Below are positions 54,058 to 62,274 of a DNA stretch of 64,000 bases, in pieces. How positions within the stretch are numbered: the stretch's first letter is position 1; every line of letters begins with the position of its first letter. Below the pieces are notes generated by a model. It worked only from the letters and a program-made list of their open reading frames with translations. It ran no database searches and had not been told where the DNA came from. The stretch is taken from NCBI GenBank assembly GCA_964482435.1, contig CAYZXL010000011.1, positions 53,571-117,570 on the forward strand. The letters run 5' to 3'. The position numbers were made by a program, and so were the translations under genes. This DNA is from CAYZXL01 sp964482435. Its GTDB lineage: Bacteria > Auribacterota > JABMQX01.

Positions 54058-56013
54058 TCAGGGTATTTCCAAACAATCCAGCAGGCTGTGTTCATTGTTC
54101 CAAACGTTTACACCCACAGCGCCGTCGGCTGATACGTTCACCCGGCAATAATGGTGCCAGTCCCCCCTATCCGTGCGGTTCTGGTCGTACGAAGCCTGGC
54201 GGACAGCACCGGGCGTTCCATCGTAATTCCATCCCAGGTTAATCGAATGTCCGGGGGCACCACCGCCGCCGGTCACCACGTACTGGATGCCTCCCTTTGA
54301 CACCCTCTCATAAAGGTGCTCATGCCCGGTGAATACCATGTCCACCCCGTATTTCTCGAACTTAGGCACCAGGTAGGCCCTCAAGTCCATCCTCTTTTGG
54401 TAATCCAGTTTTTTAGGGTCCTGCTCTGTCCCGTGGGGTCCGCTGCTGTAGGGCGGAAAGTGCATGTACACAAAAATACGATCCACCGTTCCGTATACCG
54501 TCTTCCCCCTCCATGCCTGCGGCAAGTCCCCCGCATCCTGCCCACCGCCTTTGATCAGCCAGTGGTACTGATCTGATGTTGGGGAGAAGTCGCTGTACGC
54601 GTCCAGGCAGATGAAATGGCACTTGCCGTAGTCAAAGGAGTACCACCTCTCGTTCTCGCTTGGCAGCTTGAACAGTGCCGTGTACTTGGCTACCCCGAGG
54701 CCGTTGGGATCCCAGTCGTGATTGCCGATGCAGGGGAACACCGGAACGCGCCCCAGCAGGGCCCCCGCGGGACGGAAGAAGTGGGGAATCCACTGGTTGG
54801 CCTGCCCTCCCTCGTAAACCAAATCGCCCACGTGGAGGACGAAGGCGGGCGGCGCCCCGTTGCTCTCGGGCCGAGGGGACCCCAGGATGCCCAGGCAGGC
54901 TACGTCGCGGTGATCTGCATTGAATGTCGTACTCGAGTCCTTGTAGCGACTGTCCCCGTACGCGATGAAGCTGAAATCGCCGATGCTCCCGGGATTCGGC
55001 CAGGTGCGCACTGTCGGGACCGATGTCCGGAAAGTGTCGGCTCCCGCCGCCCACTCAAACGTGTACTTGTAAATTGTGCCCGGTTCCATGTGGTCCGGTA
55101 CCTTCCCCACGAAGTCCTGGTTGCTGAAGCTGGCCTCGTAGACATATACCCCTGACCCCAGCCCTCCGTTGGGCACCTGTGCGGCAGGCTTGCTCGCACC
55201 TCCCGCCCACCATCCAGGTTTCCACAGATACGCTGTCGGCGAGATATTCCTTGTCGTGACATATTTCACCGTCAGACTCTGCGGGCCTGGCGCCTGGACG
55301 TAGGTCGTGTCCAGATAAGGCGTGAAGTAGTAGCGCAGCCGTAGGCCGGAAGAGTGTTCATCGGAGATGTCCTTTAAAATCGAATCCGCAGCCGTACTGA
55401 TCGTCCTTGTGTCCGGGGTGCCCCAGCCGGTCGCGGGCAGCGTGAGATCGTTCGCCCGCCATATCGGAATCCACGTATCAATCCCCGGGCTGTTCAGACG
55501 CAGCACCCAGTCAAAAGCCGGCTGTTGCGAAAGGGTCGTCAGGCTCAGCGCCGGCTCGCCGCCTCCTTGAAGGGTGCCGAAGCCGCCGGGCAGGACGGCT
55601 GCCTCTGACAACTCGGGCTGGAGGATTGGCAGCGCAATCGGAACCGGCCCCTCCGTCACCTCGACGCGAAGAATAACTCTCGAGGGGTCGAGGGAATTGA
55701 TGAGCTCCTCGCCCTGCTCCTGATCGAGGGCCGTTTCTCCCTCGAGTTGCCTCCGAGACAGCTTGTACGGATCGTACCCGTCAGGTGGCGGATACGATGC
55801 GATGACCTTGCCGGACTCAGTATAGATATAAAGATGCCTGTCGGCGTCGCTCTCCCACACGTACAGCGTCCTGACCTTCACCCCGTTTGACGCCAGGGTT
55901 GCTATCGTCGAGAGGAAAATCGCATATTGCTCCGGGCTCAGACTCGAGGCCTCGAAATTGCCGAACAGACCGGCTTCCACACGAAACCTCTCGGTCCCTG
56001 GCAGCAGATGCAC
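54058..56013 (-). CDS. Metallophosphoesterase (purple acid phosphatase-like), 5' end disrupted
   Basis: A 651-residue reading that contains a fibronectin-like N-terminal region and a calcineurin-like phosphoesterase with all the metal motifs: AYGDSRYKD, HVGDLVYEGG, CIGNHDWDP, and FTGHEHLYERV. The motif order matches purple acid phosphatases, which hydrolyse phosphomonoesters outside the cell. As it stands the frame has no signal peptide and only a GTG at 56013 without ribosome site. The true start appears to be at 56158 in another frame (see the entry for 56014-56158). It is followed by the beta-helix gene. Confidence 0.82.
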   Translation of the reverse strand: MHLLPGTERFRVEAGLFGNFEASSLSPEQYAIFLSTIATLASNGVKVRTLYVWESDADRHLYIYTESGKVIASYPPPDGYDPYKLSRRQLEGETALDQEQGEELINSLDPSRVILRVEVTEGPVPIALPILQPELSEAAVLPGGFGTLQGGGEPALSLTTLSQQPAFDWVLRLNSPGIDTWIPIWRANDLTLPATGWGTPDTRTISTAADSILKDISDEHSSGLRLRYYFTPYLDTTYVQAPGPQSLTVKYVTTRNISPTAYLWKPGWWAGGASKPAAQVPNGGLGSGVYVYEASFSNQDFVGKVPDHMEPGTIYKYTFEWAAGADTFRTSVPTVRTWPNPGSIGDFSFIAYGDSRYKDSSTTFNADHRDVACLGILGSPRPESNGAPPAFVLHVGDLVYEGGQANQWIPHFFRPAGALLGRVPVFPCIGNHDWDPNGLGVAKYTALFKLPSENERWYSFDYGKCHFICLDAYSDFSPTSDQYHWLIKGGGQDAGDLPQAWRGKTVYGTVDRIFVYMHFPPYSSGPHGTEQDPKKLDYQKRMDLRAYLVPKFEKYGVDMVFTGHEHLYERVSKGGIQYVVTGGGGAPGHSINLGWNYDGTPGAVRQASYDQNRTDRGDWHHYCRVNVSADGAVGVNVWNNEHSLLDCLEIP

Positions 56014-56158
56014 CAGGTGAACTTCCCGGAATTGTACATCTCGACGAGCGATTTCAGGTCGGTTACCTCTGAAGCGGGCTGGCTACGGGCAGGGCCCGTT
56101 ATACCCCCCCCCCAAGTCCCAGGACCAATACCCCAAAAAGAACGCTGGTCTTTCCCAT
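56014..56158 (-). pseudogene. Frameshifted 5' end of the metallophosphoesterase gene
   Basis: ATG 56158 lies 7 nt behind AAAGGAGG and starts a signal peptide, MGKTSVLFGVLVLGLGGG. A run of ten G (56113-56104 on the minus strand) then puts the reading into a stop codon. One additional G would keep it open, reading PASEVTDLKSLVEMYNSG. A second one-base shift before about 56013 is needed to enter the main frame. Either the gene is decayed, or the run is miscounted or variable in length. Confidence 0.6.
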
Positions 56159-56395
56159 TTTGCCCCTCCTTTCCCTTTTTGCCCGTGCCGATAGCGCTCC
56201 GCGAAAATGGCGACCTCGAGTCGCCCCAGATGCAATGACACACTCAAATTACCACATTCGGGCCCTGGGGGCAAGGCCCACTTTCAGTGGAGATTCCTTT
56301 TCGTCCGCCCCTCGACGCGTTCCGCCGGACGAGGCATTGTCCCCCGCTTTGCCGTAAACGAAGGGGCGGAGATTTCTCCATTGCCGCAGCCACAA

Positions 56396-57400
56396 TCACT
56401 CGAAGGTTCGGCCGCAGGAGAAGCAGCGGATGCCCTGGCCGCGGTAGGAGCAGAAGGGGACTCGGTTGACTTTCCCGCAGTTGGGGCATTGTGCTCTCAG
56501 AAACATCGTTGCGGAGGGCGCCACGGCCGCCGGCTTCACGACGGGGACCCCAACCAGACCCGTCTCGGCCGGTTCCGCGGAGGGCACCTCTTTTCCCGTC
56601 GCCGCTTGATAGTATCGCATCGCTTCCGGGAGCTGCGATTTGATGTCGTTGATTCGCGTCTCGTCGGTGGGGTGCGTGGAGAGGAACTCGATTTGCGTGT
56701 CGCCCCGCTCGTCCTTGTACTTCTTGAATCTCTCCCAGACACCGACGGCTTCGCGCGGATCATAGCCCGCCTTTGCCATGTAAACAAGCCCCATTCTGTC
56801 GGCTTCGGATTCCTGCATTCGGCTGTGCGGAAGGGCAACGAAAAGCGTCGAGCCTAACCCGTAGGCGACCTTCCATTTTTCGCAGTCCTGGGTCTGCTTA
56901 TCTGAACCGGCAATAGCCTCTCCGATGACCGCCCCGCCAAGGCCGAGCATCATCTCCTGGGAATATCGCTCAGCCCCGTGCCGCGCGGCAGCGTGAGCAG
57001 TTTCGTGCGCAATGATTGTGGCAAGCCCCGCGTCGTTCTTCGCGATTGGGAGAATTCCGGTGTATATGCCAACCTTGCCGCCCGGGAGGCAGAAGGCGTT
57101 GACCGTTTTCGGGCCGTCGAAGACGGTGAGCTCCCATTCGTAGTTGAGTCCCGTCGCGGCGGCAACTCTGCTCCCGACCCGCTGAACCCGGGTGTTGAGA
57201 GCCGGATTGGTGGAAACCTCGGTTTTATGCTTGATCTCGGCATAGCTGCTGGCACCCATTTGCAACTCCGTTCCCTCGTCCATGAGAATCATAGCCTGCC
57301 TGCCGGTGATGGGGACGGTGTAGCAGCCAGGGAAAAGAACCAGCGCGGCAACCGCCAGGAGGAGCAAGCCAAATCTATTCAAACGCACGGTTGTCCTCAT
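56396..57400 (-). CDS. M48 family metalloprotease lipoprotein with C-terminal zinc ribbon
   Basis: A 334-residue lipoprotein (lipobox LFPGC, Cys26). The M48 zinc motif HETAH is at 132-136 and the third ligand Glu197 is in ESEADRMG, as in BepA/LoiP-type outer-membrane-quality proteases. After the catalytic domain and a proline/alanine linker comes CPNCGKVNRVPF then GIRCFSCGRTFE, a C-x2-C...C-x2-C zinc ribbon that is not normal for this family. GGAGG precedes ATG 57400 by 10 nt. It should act in the periplasm on misfolded proteins. Confidence 0.88.
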   Translation of the reverse strand: MRTTVRLNRFGLLLLAVAALVLFPGCYTVPITGRQAMILMDEGTELQMGASSYAEIKHKTEVSTNPALNTRVQRVGSRVAAATGLNYEWELTVFDGPKTVNAFCLPGGKVGIYTGILPIAKNDAGLATIIAHETAHAAARHGAERYSQEMMLGLGGAVIGEAIAGSDKQTQDCEKWKVAYGLGSTLFVALPHSRMQESEADRMGLVYMAKAGYDPREAVGVWERFKKYKDERGDTQIEFLSTHPTDETRINDIKSQLPEAMRYYQAATGKEVPSAEPAETGLVGVPVVKPAAVAPSATMFLRAQCPNCGKVNRVPFCSYRGQGIRCFSCGRTFE

Positions 57401-57535
57401 GTCTTTGGCGCCTCCAATGAGCGCTCATTGTGCTTTGCACGAGTGATTTCGCGCGGCCGGCAACCAGAAAGAAGTATACCCGGTTTCATGAAGCCGTTCC
57501 AGCGCGGCATCGCCAGGGCGTGCTGCTGTATTTTA

Positions 57536-57604
57536 GTGGCATGGGCATCTTGCCCATGTCAACCTTGCCCAGCGCCAACCACGGGCGAGACGCCCGTGCC
57601 ACGA
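57536..57604. repeat. Palindromic intergenic repeat, copy 2
   Basis: Two perfect 8-bp hairpins with three-base loops lie side by side: CATGGGCA-TCT-TGCCCATG at 57540-57558 and CACGGGCG-AGA-CGCCCGTG at 57580-57598, bounded by GTGGC and GCCAC. Copy 1 (26066-26084) has the first hairpin in reverse orientation. The rest of the 57401-57771 gap shows only a perfect 14-bp palindrome AATGAGCGCTCATT at 57416-57429. Confidence 0.65.
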
Positions 57605-57771
57605 GAGGAGTTGAGGTCGAGGCTTCAAATCTGCCACCGATTCGCAGCCGTACGCTTCGGCGAGACGGTATTGACGCCCTGAGGCGAGTGTCTTACCATG
57701 TCCCCAAAAGACGAAACCGAGGCGTCCCGTGCGGTTCCCGCTGCAACAGCCTTTATCGGAAAAGGAGCGGC

Positions 57772-58902
57772 ATGAACAAGCAACGCGTGTTGAAGACATT
57801 CATCGAGCTTCTCAAAATTCCTTCGCCATCTGGTCGAGAGGTCAGGATTTCAAAGTACGTGGGGAGCATCCTGCGCGGTTGCGGGCTTTCGGTCAAACGA
57901 GACAGAGCGGGCGAAGGGTTCGGCGGAAAATGCGGAAACATGGTTGCCGCTGTCCCGGGCACGGACACCTCGATTCCAGGCCTGATTTTCGTCTCGCACC
58001 TCGACACGGTCGTCCCGAACGACGAGCTCCGGATTATTTTCGACGGGAAAACGATCAGAACCGACGGCAAGACCATCCTCGGCGCGGACGATAAAGCGGG
58101 CGTGGCGGCAATGTGCGAACTGGCGAGAGAATTGTCGAGGAGCCGCTTCCCGCACGGTCCCGTCGAGCTTCTTTTCTCGGTCTCGGAAGAACCAGGCCTT
58201 CTCGGCCTGAAGAACCTCGATTTCTCGATGCTGAAGGGGAAATTCGCTTTCATCCTCGACAGCCACACTCACGTCGGAAGCATTGTAACCTCTGCCCCTT
58301 CGGCGGTTCGGATTACCGCGACAGTTCGTGGAAAAGCTGCCCACGCAGGGGTCGAGCCGGAGAAAGGAATCAACTCCATCGCCATTGCCTCCGCCGCCAT
58401 CGCGTCAATGAGAATCGGGAGAATTGACGAGGAGACCACCGCCAACATCGGCATCATCAACGGCGGCACCGCCACAAACATCGTCCCGCAGGAGACGGTT
58501 GTCAAAGGCGAGGCGCGGAGTTTTTCTGAGAAGAAGCTGGGGCGGCAAGTCTCGCACATGAGGGAGCAATTCCTGGAAAGTGCAAAAAATCGCGGCGGGA
58601 AAGCGAAGGTGGAGGTGGCACACGATTTTACGACTTTTTCCGTCGGGAGCGGCGAGCCGCTGGTTCAACTTGCCATTGCCGCCGCGAAAAGCCTCGGGCA
58701 CAAAACTTCAATTTTGAAATCGGGCGGTGGGAGCGACGCCAATGTCCTCAACGAAAAAGGAATTCCATCAGTGCTTCTCGGCATGGGATTTGAGAACCCA
58801 CATACCGAAAAGGAGTTCATCCCCGTCGCCAGCCTCTATGCTGCCGCCGACTGGATTCTCGAAATCGTCCGCCTATCCCGGCAATTCTATCGGCAGCCCT
58901 GA
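57772..58902 (+). CDS. M20 family metallopeptidase (PepT-like)
   Basis: A 376-residue zinc aminopeptidase of the M20/M42 type. The metal-binding and catalytic motifs are VSHLDTVVP, GADDKAGVAAM, FSVSEEPGLLGLKN and HTEKE near the C-terminus, with a dimerisation lid (about 180-290) containing GKAAHAGVEPEKG. These enzymes remove N-terminal residues from tripeptides or other short peptides. AAGGAG 5 nt before ATG 57772 fixes the start. No signal peptide: cytoplasmic. Exact substrate unknown. Confidence 0.9.
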   Translation: MNKQRVLKTFIELLKIPSPSGREVRISKYVGSILRGCGLSVKRDRAGEGFGGKCGNMVAAVPGTDTSIPGLIFVSHLDTVVPNDELRIIFDGKTIRTDGKTILGADDKAGVAAMCELARELSRSRFPHGPVELLFSVSEEPGLLGLKNLDFSMLKGKFAFILDSHTHVGSIVTSAPSAVRITATVRGKAAHAGVEPEKGINSIAIASAAIASMRIGRIDEETTANIGIINGGTATNIVPQETVVKGEARSFSEKKLGRQVSHMREQFLESAKNRGGKAKVEVAHDFTTFSVGSGEPLVQLAIAAAKSLGHKTSILKSGGGSDANVLNEKGIPSVLLGMGFENPHTEKEFIPVASLYAAADWILEIVRLSRQFYRQP

Positions 58903-58985
58903 AGGTCTCGCGGAGCGCGCCCGGACGATGAGTTTAGGACGAGCCCGAGAGAGAAAACTCGCGAGAGGGGCCTGCCCGTTGTCAT

Positions 58986-59195
58986 TCAGGCAAAGAGGAG
59001 TCGTCCCTTGGGCTCCGGGATCGAGCGTCCGAGTTCTCGGGCAGTTTCAATCCATTCTCCGATGACGACCTGGGCGTTGCCGAGAGCTTCCTCCGGCGTC
59101 TGCCCGTCTGCCATGCATCCGGGGAGTTCGGGAACCTCGGCGATGAAGGCTTGATCCTCCTGACTCCAATAGATAATCACCTCATACCGAAACAT
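58986..59195 (-). CDS. HicB-type antitoxin-like protein, orphan
   Basis: A 69-residue HicB-like domain: YEVIIYWSQEDQAFIAEVPELPGCMADGQTPEEALGNAQ. The fold matches the HicB/UPF0150 antitoxin core. The C-terminal DNA-binding extension of true HicB is absent, ending after IPEPKG. ATG 59195 follows GGGGGA. No hicA is present; a short vestige of a different small gene overlaps its start. It may be a solitary regulator or remnant of a module. Confidence 0.8.
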   Translation of the reverse strand: MFRYEVIIYWSQEDQAFIAEVPELPGCMADGQTPEEALGNAQVVIGEWIETARELGRSIPEPKGRLLFA

Positions 59196-59265
59196 CTCTA
59201 TCCCCCAGTGTTTGTTTCCGCCGCAGCTTGTCCGCGACGTCCGCAGTGATAATAACGTCATCGCC
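59182..59265 (-). pseudogene. Possible remnant of a small toxin-type gene
   Basis: Upstream of and overlapping the HicB start, another frame reads VIITADVADKLRRKQTLG before a stop at 59182. This resembles the N-terminal part of small toxin-like domains (BrnT/DUF4258 style), but no start codon or downstream body remains. It is only a suggestion. Confidence 0.2.
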
Positions 59266-59399
59266 TCCAGACTATGCAAGCCGATTTTTCCGAGGGGTGC
59301 GGCTACATTTGAGTGGCAGAGTGCGAGAGTGGGCCTCGGGTCCCGCCTTCGGCGGGATCAACTGCAACGCCGCGCCTTCGTGGTGAAGATCGAAACGGA

Positions 59400-59790
59400 G
59401 TAGAATTTTCAAGAAGGTATGACTCGTTCTGTGCCGCCCCCTGCGCGGGCTCAATTGAATTTGGGCATCTGGTTCCACGGGTTGACACCCGTGGCTATTG
59501 TGTTTCATCCCCTGCGGGGATTGACCACGCCGCCGGCGAGGCTCGTCGTTTGTGTCGCCCGTGTGGGAGGGGACACTCTCTTCACGGGGCGCGTGAGGTC
59601 GGGTTGTTTTCCTCAGCCCCCACAGGGGGCGACACTCCCCTTGCCACCGGGCGTAAGCCCGTGGATGCCCTGGAGACAAGCCAACCCCGAGCCCCCGCAG
59701 GGGGCGCCACATTCAATCGAGAGAGGCCCCTCGCTCCACTCTCTTTCATCCCGTGCGGGGCCTGATTGGGTCTGGGCCCCTCGTTGCTGT
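59400..59790. repeat. Cluster of short perfect palindromes
   Basis: Within 59475-59705 there are at least five palindromes: CCACGGGT-TGAC-ACCCGTGG (59475-59494), CCCC-TGC-GGGG (59509-59519), GCCCCC-ACA-GGGGGC (59616-59630), CGGGC-GTAA-GCCCG (about 59648-59661), and GCCCCC-GCA-GGGGGC (59691-59705). The gap from 59196 to 60084 has no convincing gene. Unit sequences differ and spacing is irregular, so it is not a CRISPR array. Confidence 0.6.
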
Positions 59791-60084
59791 GACACCCCCC
59801 AACAAGTGCGGACCAGGACAAGATGCCGGCGCCACGAAGCCCCACCTCCCACTCATGCGTAGCCACACCCTTTGCGAGGTCTGGTCTTGTTGGCGCGACT
59901 CTGGTAGGATGAGCGTCGCATCGTCCCCGCCATGTGCGGGGTCTTGCTGCTGGCAAGAAGGGTGGTGTTCTCGCAGAGAAATCCCGCCTCGCAGCCTGCG
60001 CGGTTGTGATGCCTCTTTCGCTGCGCCTCTGCGGAAAGCGCGGGTTATGTTTGAGTGCCGAGATGGCCCTCGGGAGAAATGAAG

Positions 60085-61242
60085 ATGTCCAAAAACGTCG
60101 TCATACTTCTATTTCTTCTTCCCTGCTTGGCAAACAGCGGTGTTTGTCAGGAAGGGCGAGACGAAACCGCTGTTCGCAAAGCTGAGCGGGTGGAGAGGGT
60201 TATTGCTGCGCGAGAGCAGGGATATTTCCCCGTCATGATAAAGCTCAAGGATGGATCGCTCGGGGCGGTCATCCGCGGCGGAGCACCGCATATCGGCGTT
60301 GAGGGGCGACTCGATTGGATTCGCTCTGAGGATGGCGGGTGGACATGGTCGAAGCCCATAGTCATTGTGGACAGCAAATGGGACGACCGCAATCCCTCTC
60401 TCGGGCAGATGGCCGACGGCGCCATCATCGTCGGCTATGCGGAAGCCAGCACCTACAACTCGCAGGGAAAATGGGACACTTCCACTGGCGGGTACGAGCT
60501 TTTCTACGTGATCTCGTCGGACAACGGAAAAACCTGGTCGGCGAAGAAGAAGCTCTATTCGGGGCCCATCATCAACGGCTCTCCCTTTGGCAGGATCATC
60601 CACGACAGGCATGGCACGGCGCTGATGGCGATTTACGGAGGGCGGAATCCATCGTATAAAGGACCGGAGAAGCTCGACGGAAAAGCAAACGACTATTCTG
60701 GCATCATCCGGTCTAAGGACAACGGCCGCACCTGGGGCGATTTCTCCCTGATTCTCGCCGGCCACAACGAGGCGTCGCTTCAGCTTCTCCCCGACGGCAA
60801 GCTCATCGCCGTCGTGCGGACCGAGGGCGGGGCACTTTCGGTCACCGAATCCAGCGATGACGGGCGCCATTGGTCTTCGCCGCGAAAGCTCACGAAGCAA
60901 GGACAGCATCCCGCCGACGTCTGCCTCTTAAAAAGCGGCAAACTGCTCGTTACATACGGCAACCGGCTTCGCCCCTACGGCATGGGATGCGTCTTGAGCA
61001 GCGACGGTGGGAGAACATGGGATTATGAGAATCGGCAGATGCTTGCCTGGGATTCCGCGAATACCGATTGCGGCTATCCGAGCACCGTCCAGCTCGACGA
61101 CGGCACAATCCTGACCATGTACTACTCCGTCGGGACTAAGTCTCTTCCGGGCGTCGCCCAGGCACTCTGCCTCCGATACGCTGAGGCAGCATTATTTGCG
61201 CCTCCTGCCTCTCGTCAGCCGGCCAGCCGGGATAGGCCTTAG
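60085..61242 (+). CDS. Exported sialidase-like protein with Asp boxes
   Basis: A 385-residue exported protein. The signal peptide is MSKNVVILLFLLPCLANSGVC. Five Asp boxes (S-x-D-x-G-x-T-W) appear: SEDGGWTW, SSDNGKTW, SKDNGRTW, SSDDGRHW and SSDGGRTW, giving a six-bladed propeller of the BNR/sialidase type. The arginine triad cannot be assigned with certainty, so the enzyme may act on another sugar. ATG 60085 lies 8 nt behind GGGAG; ATG 60079 is too close to it. It stands alone. Confidence 0.87.
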   Translation: MSKNVVILLFLLPCLANSGVCQEGRDETAVRKAERVERVIAAREQGYFPVMIKLKDGSLGAVIRGGAPHIGVEGRLDWIRSEDGGWTWSKPIVIVDSKWDDRNPSLGQMADGAIIVGYAEASTYNSQGKWDTSTGGYELFYVISSDNGKTWSAKKKLYSGPIINGSPFGRIIHDRHGTALMAIYGGRNPSYKGPEKLDGKANDYSGIIRSKDNGRTWGDFSLILAGHNEASLQLLPDGKLIAVVRTEGGALSVTESSDDGRHWSSPRKLTKQGQHPADVCLLKSGKLLVTYGNRLRPYGMGCVLSSDGGRTWDYENRQMLAWDSANTDCGYPSTVQLDDGTILTMYYSVGTKSLPGVAQALCLRYAEAALFAPPASRQPASRDRP

Positions 61243-61287
61243 AATCTGTTTGGAGGAGCAACCGGCCGGGAGCGCTGCAATCCCCTT

Positions 61288-62274
61288 TCAGCGCAATGTG
61301 GCGCGGATGGTAGCTTCCAGCGCCTCCATTGGGAAAGGCTTGGCGAGAAATCCCGCCACGTCTTCTGAGCCTTCCTCGCCAATAGCCATCTGGTCCGACG
61401 GGGTTCCGGACATCAGAACGACCGGGGGCGCAAAGGGGTGCCAGCGCTTCCGAATCTCCGCGGCAAGCAGCCGACCGGACATTGCCGGCATGTTGACATC
61501 TGACACGACGAGGTCGAATCGCTCTCTGCTCAAAATCTCCATCGCCTGCTCAGCACTGGTCGCAGCCGCGGCATGGTGCCCTTTCGCCTCCAGCATTCCT
61601 TTTACGAGGAGCGCCATATCTTCCTCATCGTCCACGACGAGAATCCGCCGTCCCTTAAATCCGGCCTCATGGGGCTGCGACTCGGCCAGCTTCAGTTCCC
61701 GCAACTGAAAAACCAGCTCGGCGAGGTGGCAACCGGTTTCCTCCAGCCTGGCGACAAGCCTCTTCGACAAAAGCCTCTTTCGCTTGTCGCAGACGTGGAG
61801 CAAGAGGAGAGTCCGGCCGTCTGGCCGGCAAGGCACCAGGGCAAAAGACTGGCAGCCCTCGCGGAGGCACGTTCCGCGCATCTCCCGCGCGGCGCTGGTT
61901 GGGATTTTGTCTGTGTCGCAGAGGTCGTTGACCCAGAAGGAGCCGTGGGGCGTGAAAAGCTCCTCGCACCAGGCACGTTCGCCCCGGATGACCCGTCCAC
62001 AGGCGCATTCCAGGCGAGCTAACCGTTCCTCGGGCGACAATCTACTTCCCACCCCCGGTGGCAGGAGGCTTCGCTCCTTCTCGACGAAATCCTCGCTGAA
62101 CCCCTGCCACCGCACAAGCGGGAAATCCCCTTCCTGCTCGACCCTTATCCCGAGCCATCGGCATCGTGTTGCACCCGATATGAGAGCAAGCGACATATCG
62201 AGAATTGCTTCATGGATGCACTCGCTGGCTCGAGCGCGAGTGACTTGCTGAGATGCGGCCGCTTTCTCCGACAT
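61288..62274 (-). CDS. GAF-domain protein with C-terminal response-regulator receiver
   Basis: A 328-residue cytoplasmic protein. The N-terminal half resembles a GAF domain of the kind found in hybrid histidine kinases: FPLVRWQGFSEDFVEKE, LECACGRVI, GSFWVNDLC and CQSFALVPCR. The C-terminal 115 residues are a receiver with VDDEEDM, phospho-acceptor Asp in LVVSDVNMPAMSG, MSGTPSD and the LAKPF lysine. It has no kinase and no DNA-binding domain. A kinase elsewhere must signal to it. The ribosome site AGGGAGGGGG precedes ATG 62274. Confidence 0.88.
   Translation of the reverse strand: MSEKAAASQQVTRARASECIHEAILDMSLALISGATRCRWLGIRVEQEGDFPLVRWQGFSEDFVEKERSLLPPGVGSRLSPEERLARLECACGRVIRGERAWCEELFTPHGSFWVNDLCDTDKIPTSAAREMRGTCLREGCQSFALVPCRPDGRTLLLLHVCDKRKRLLSKRLVARLEETGCHLAELVFQLRELKLAESQPHEAGFKGRRILVVDDEEDMALLVKGMLEAKGHHAAAATSAEQAMEILSRERFDLVVSDVNMPAMSGRLLAAEIRKRWHPFAPPVVLMSGTPSDQMAIGEEGSEDVAGFLAKPFPMEALEATIRATLR

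Noticed and set aside
59400..59790. CRISPR array
   Set aside because: Palindromes are of different sequence and length, repeat units are not identical, and spacing is irregular. No cas genes are present.
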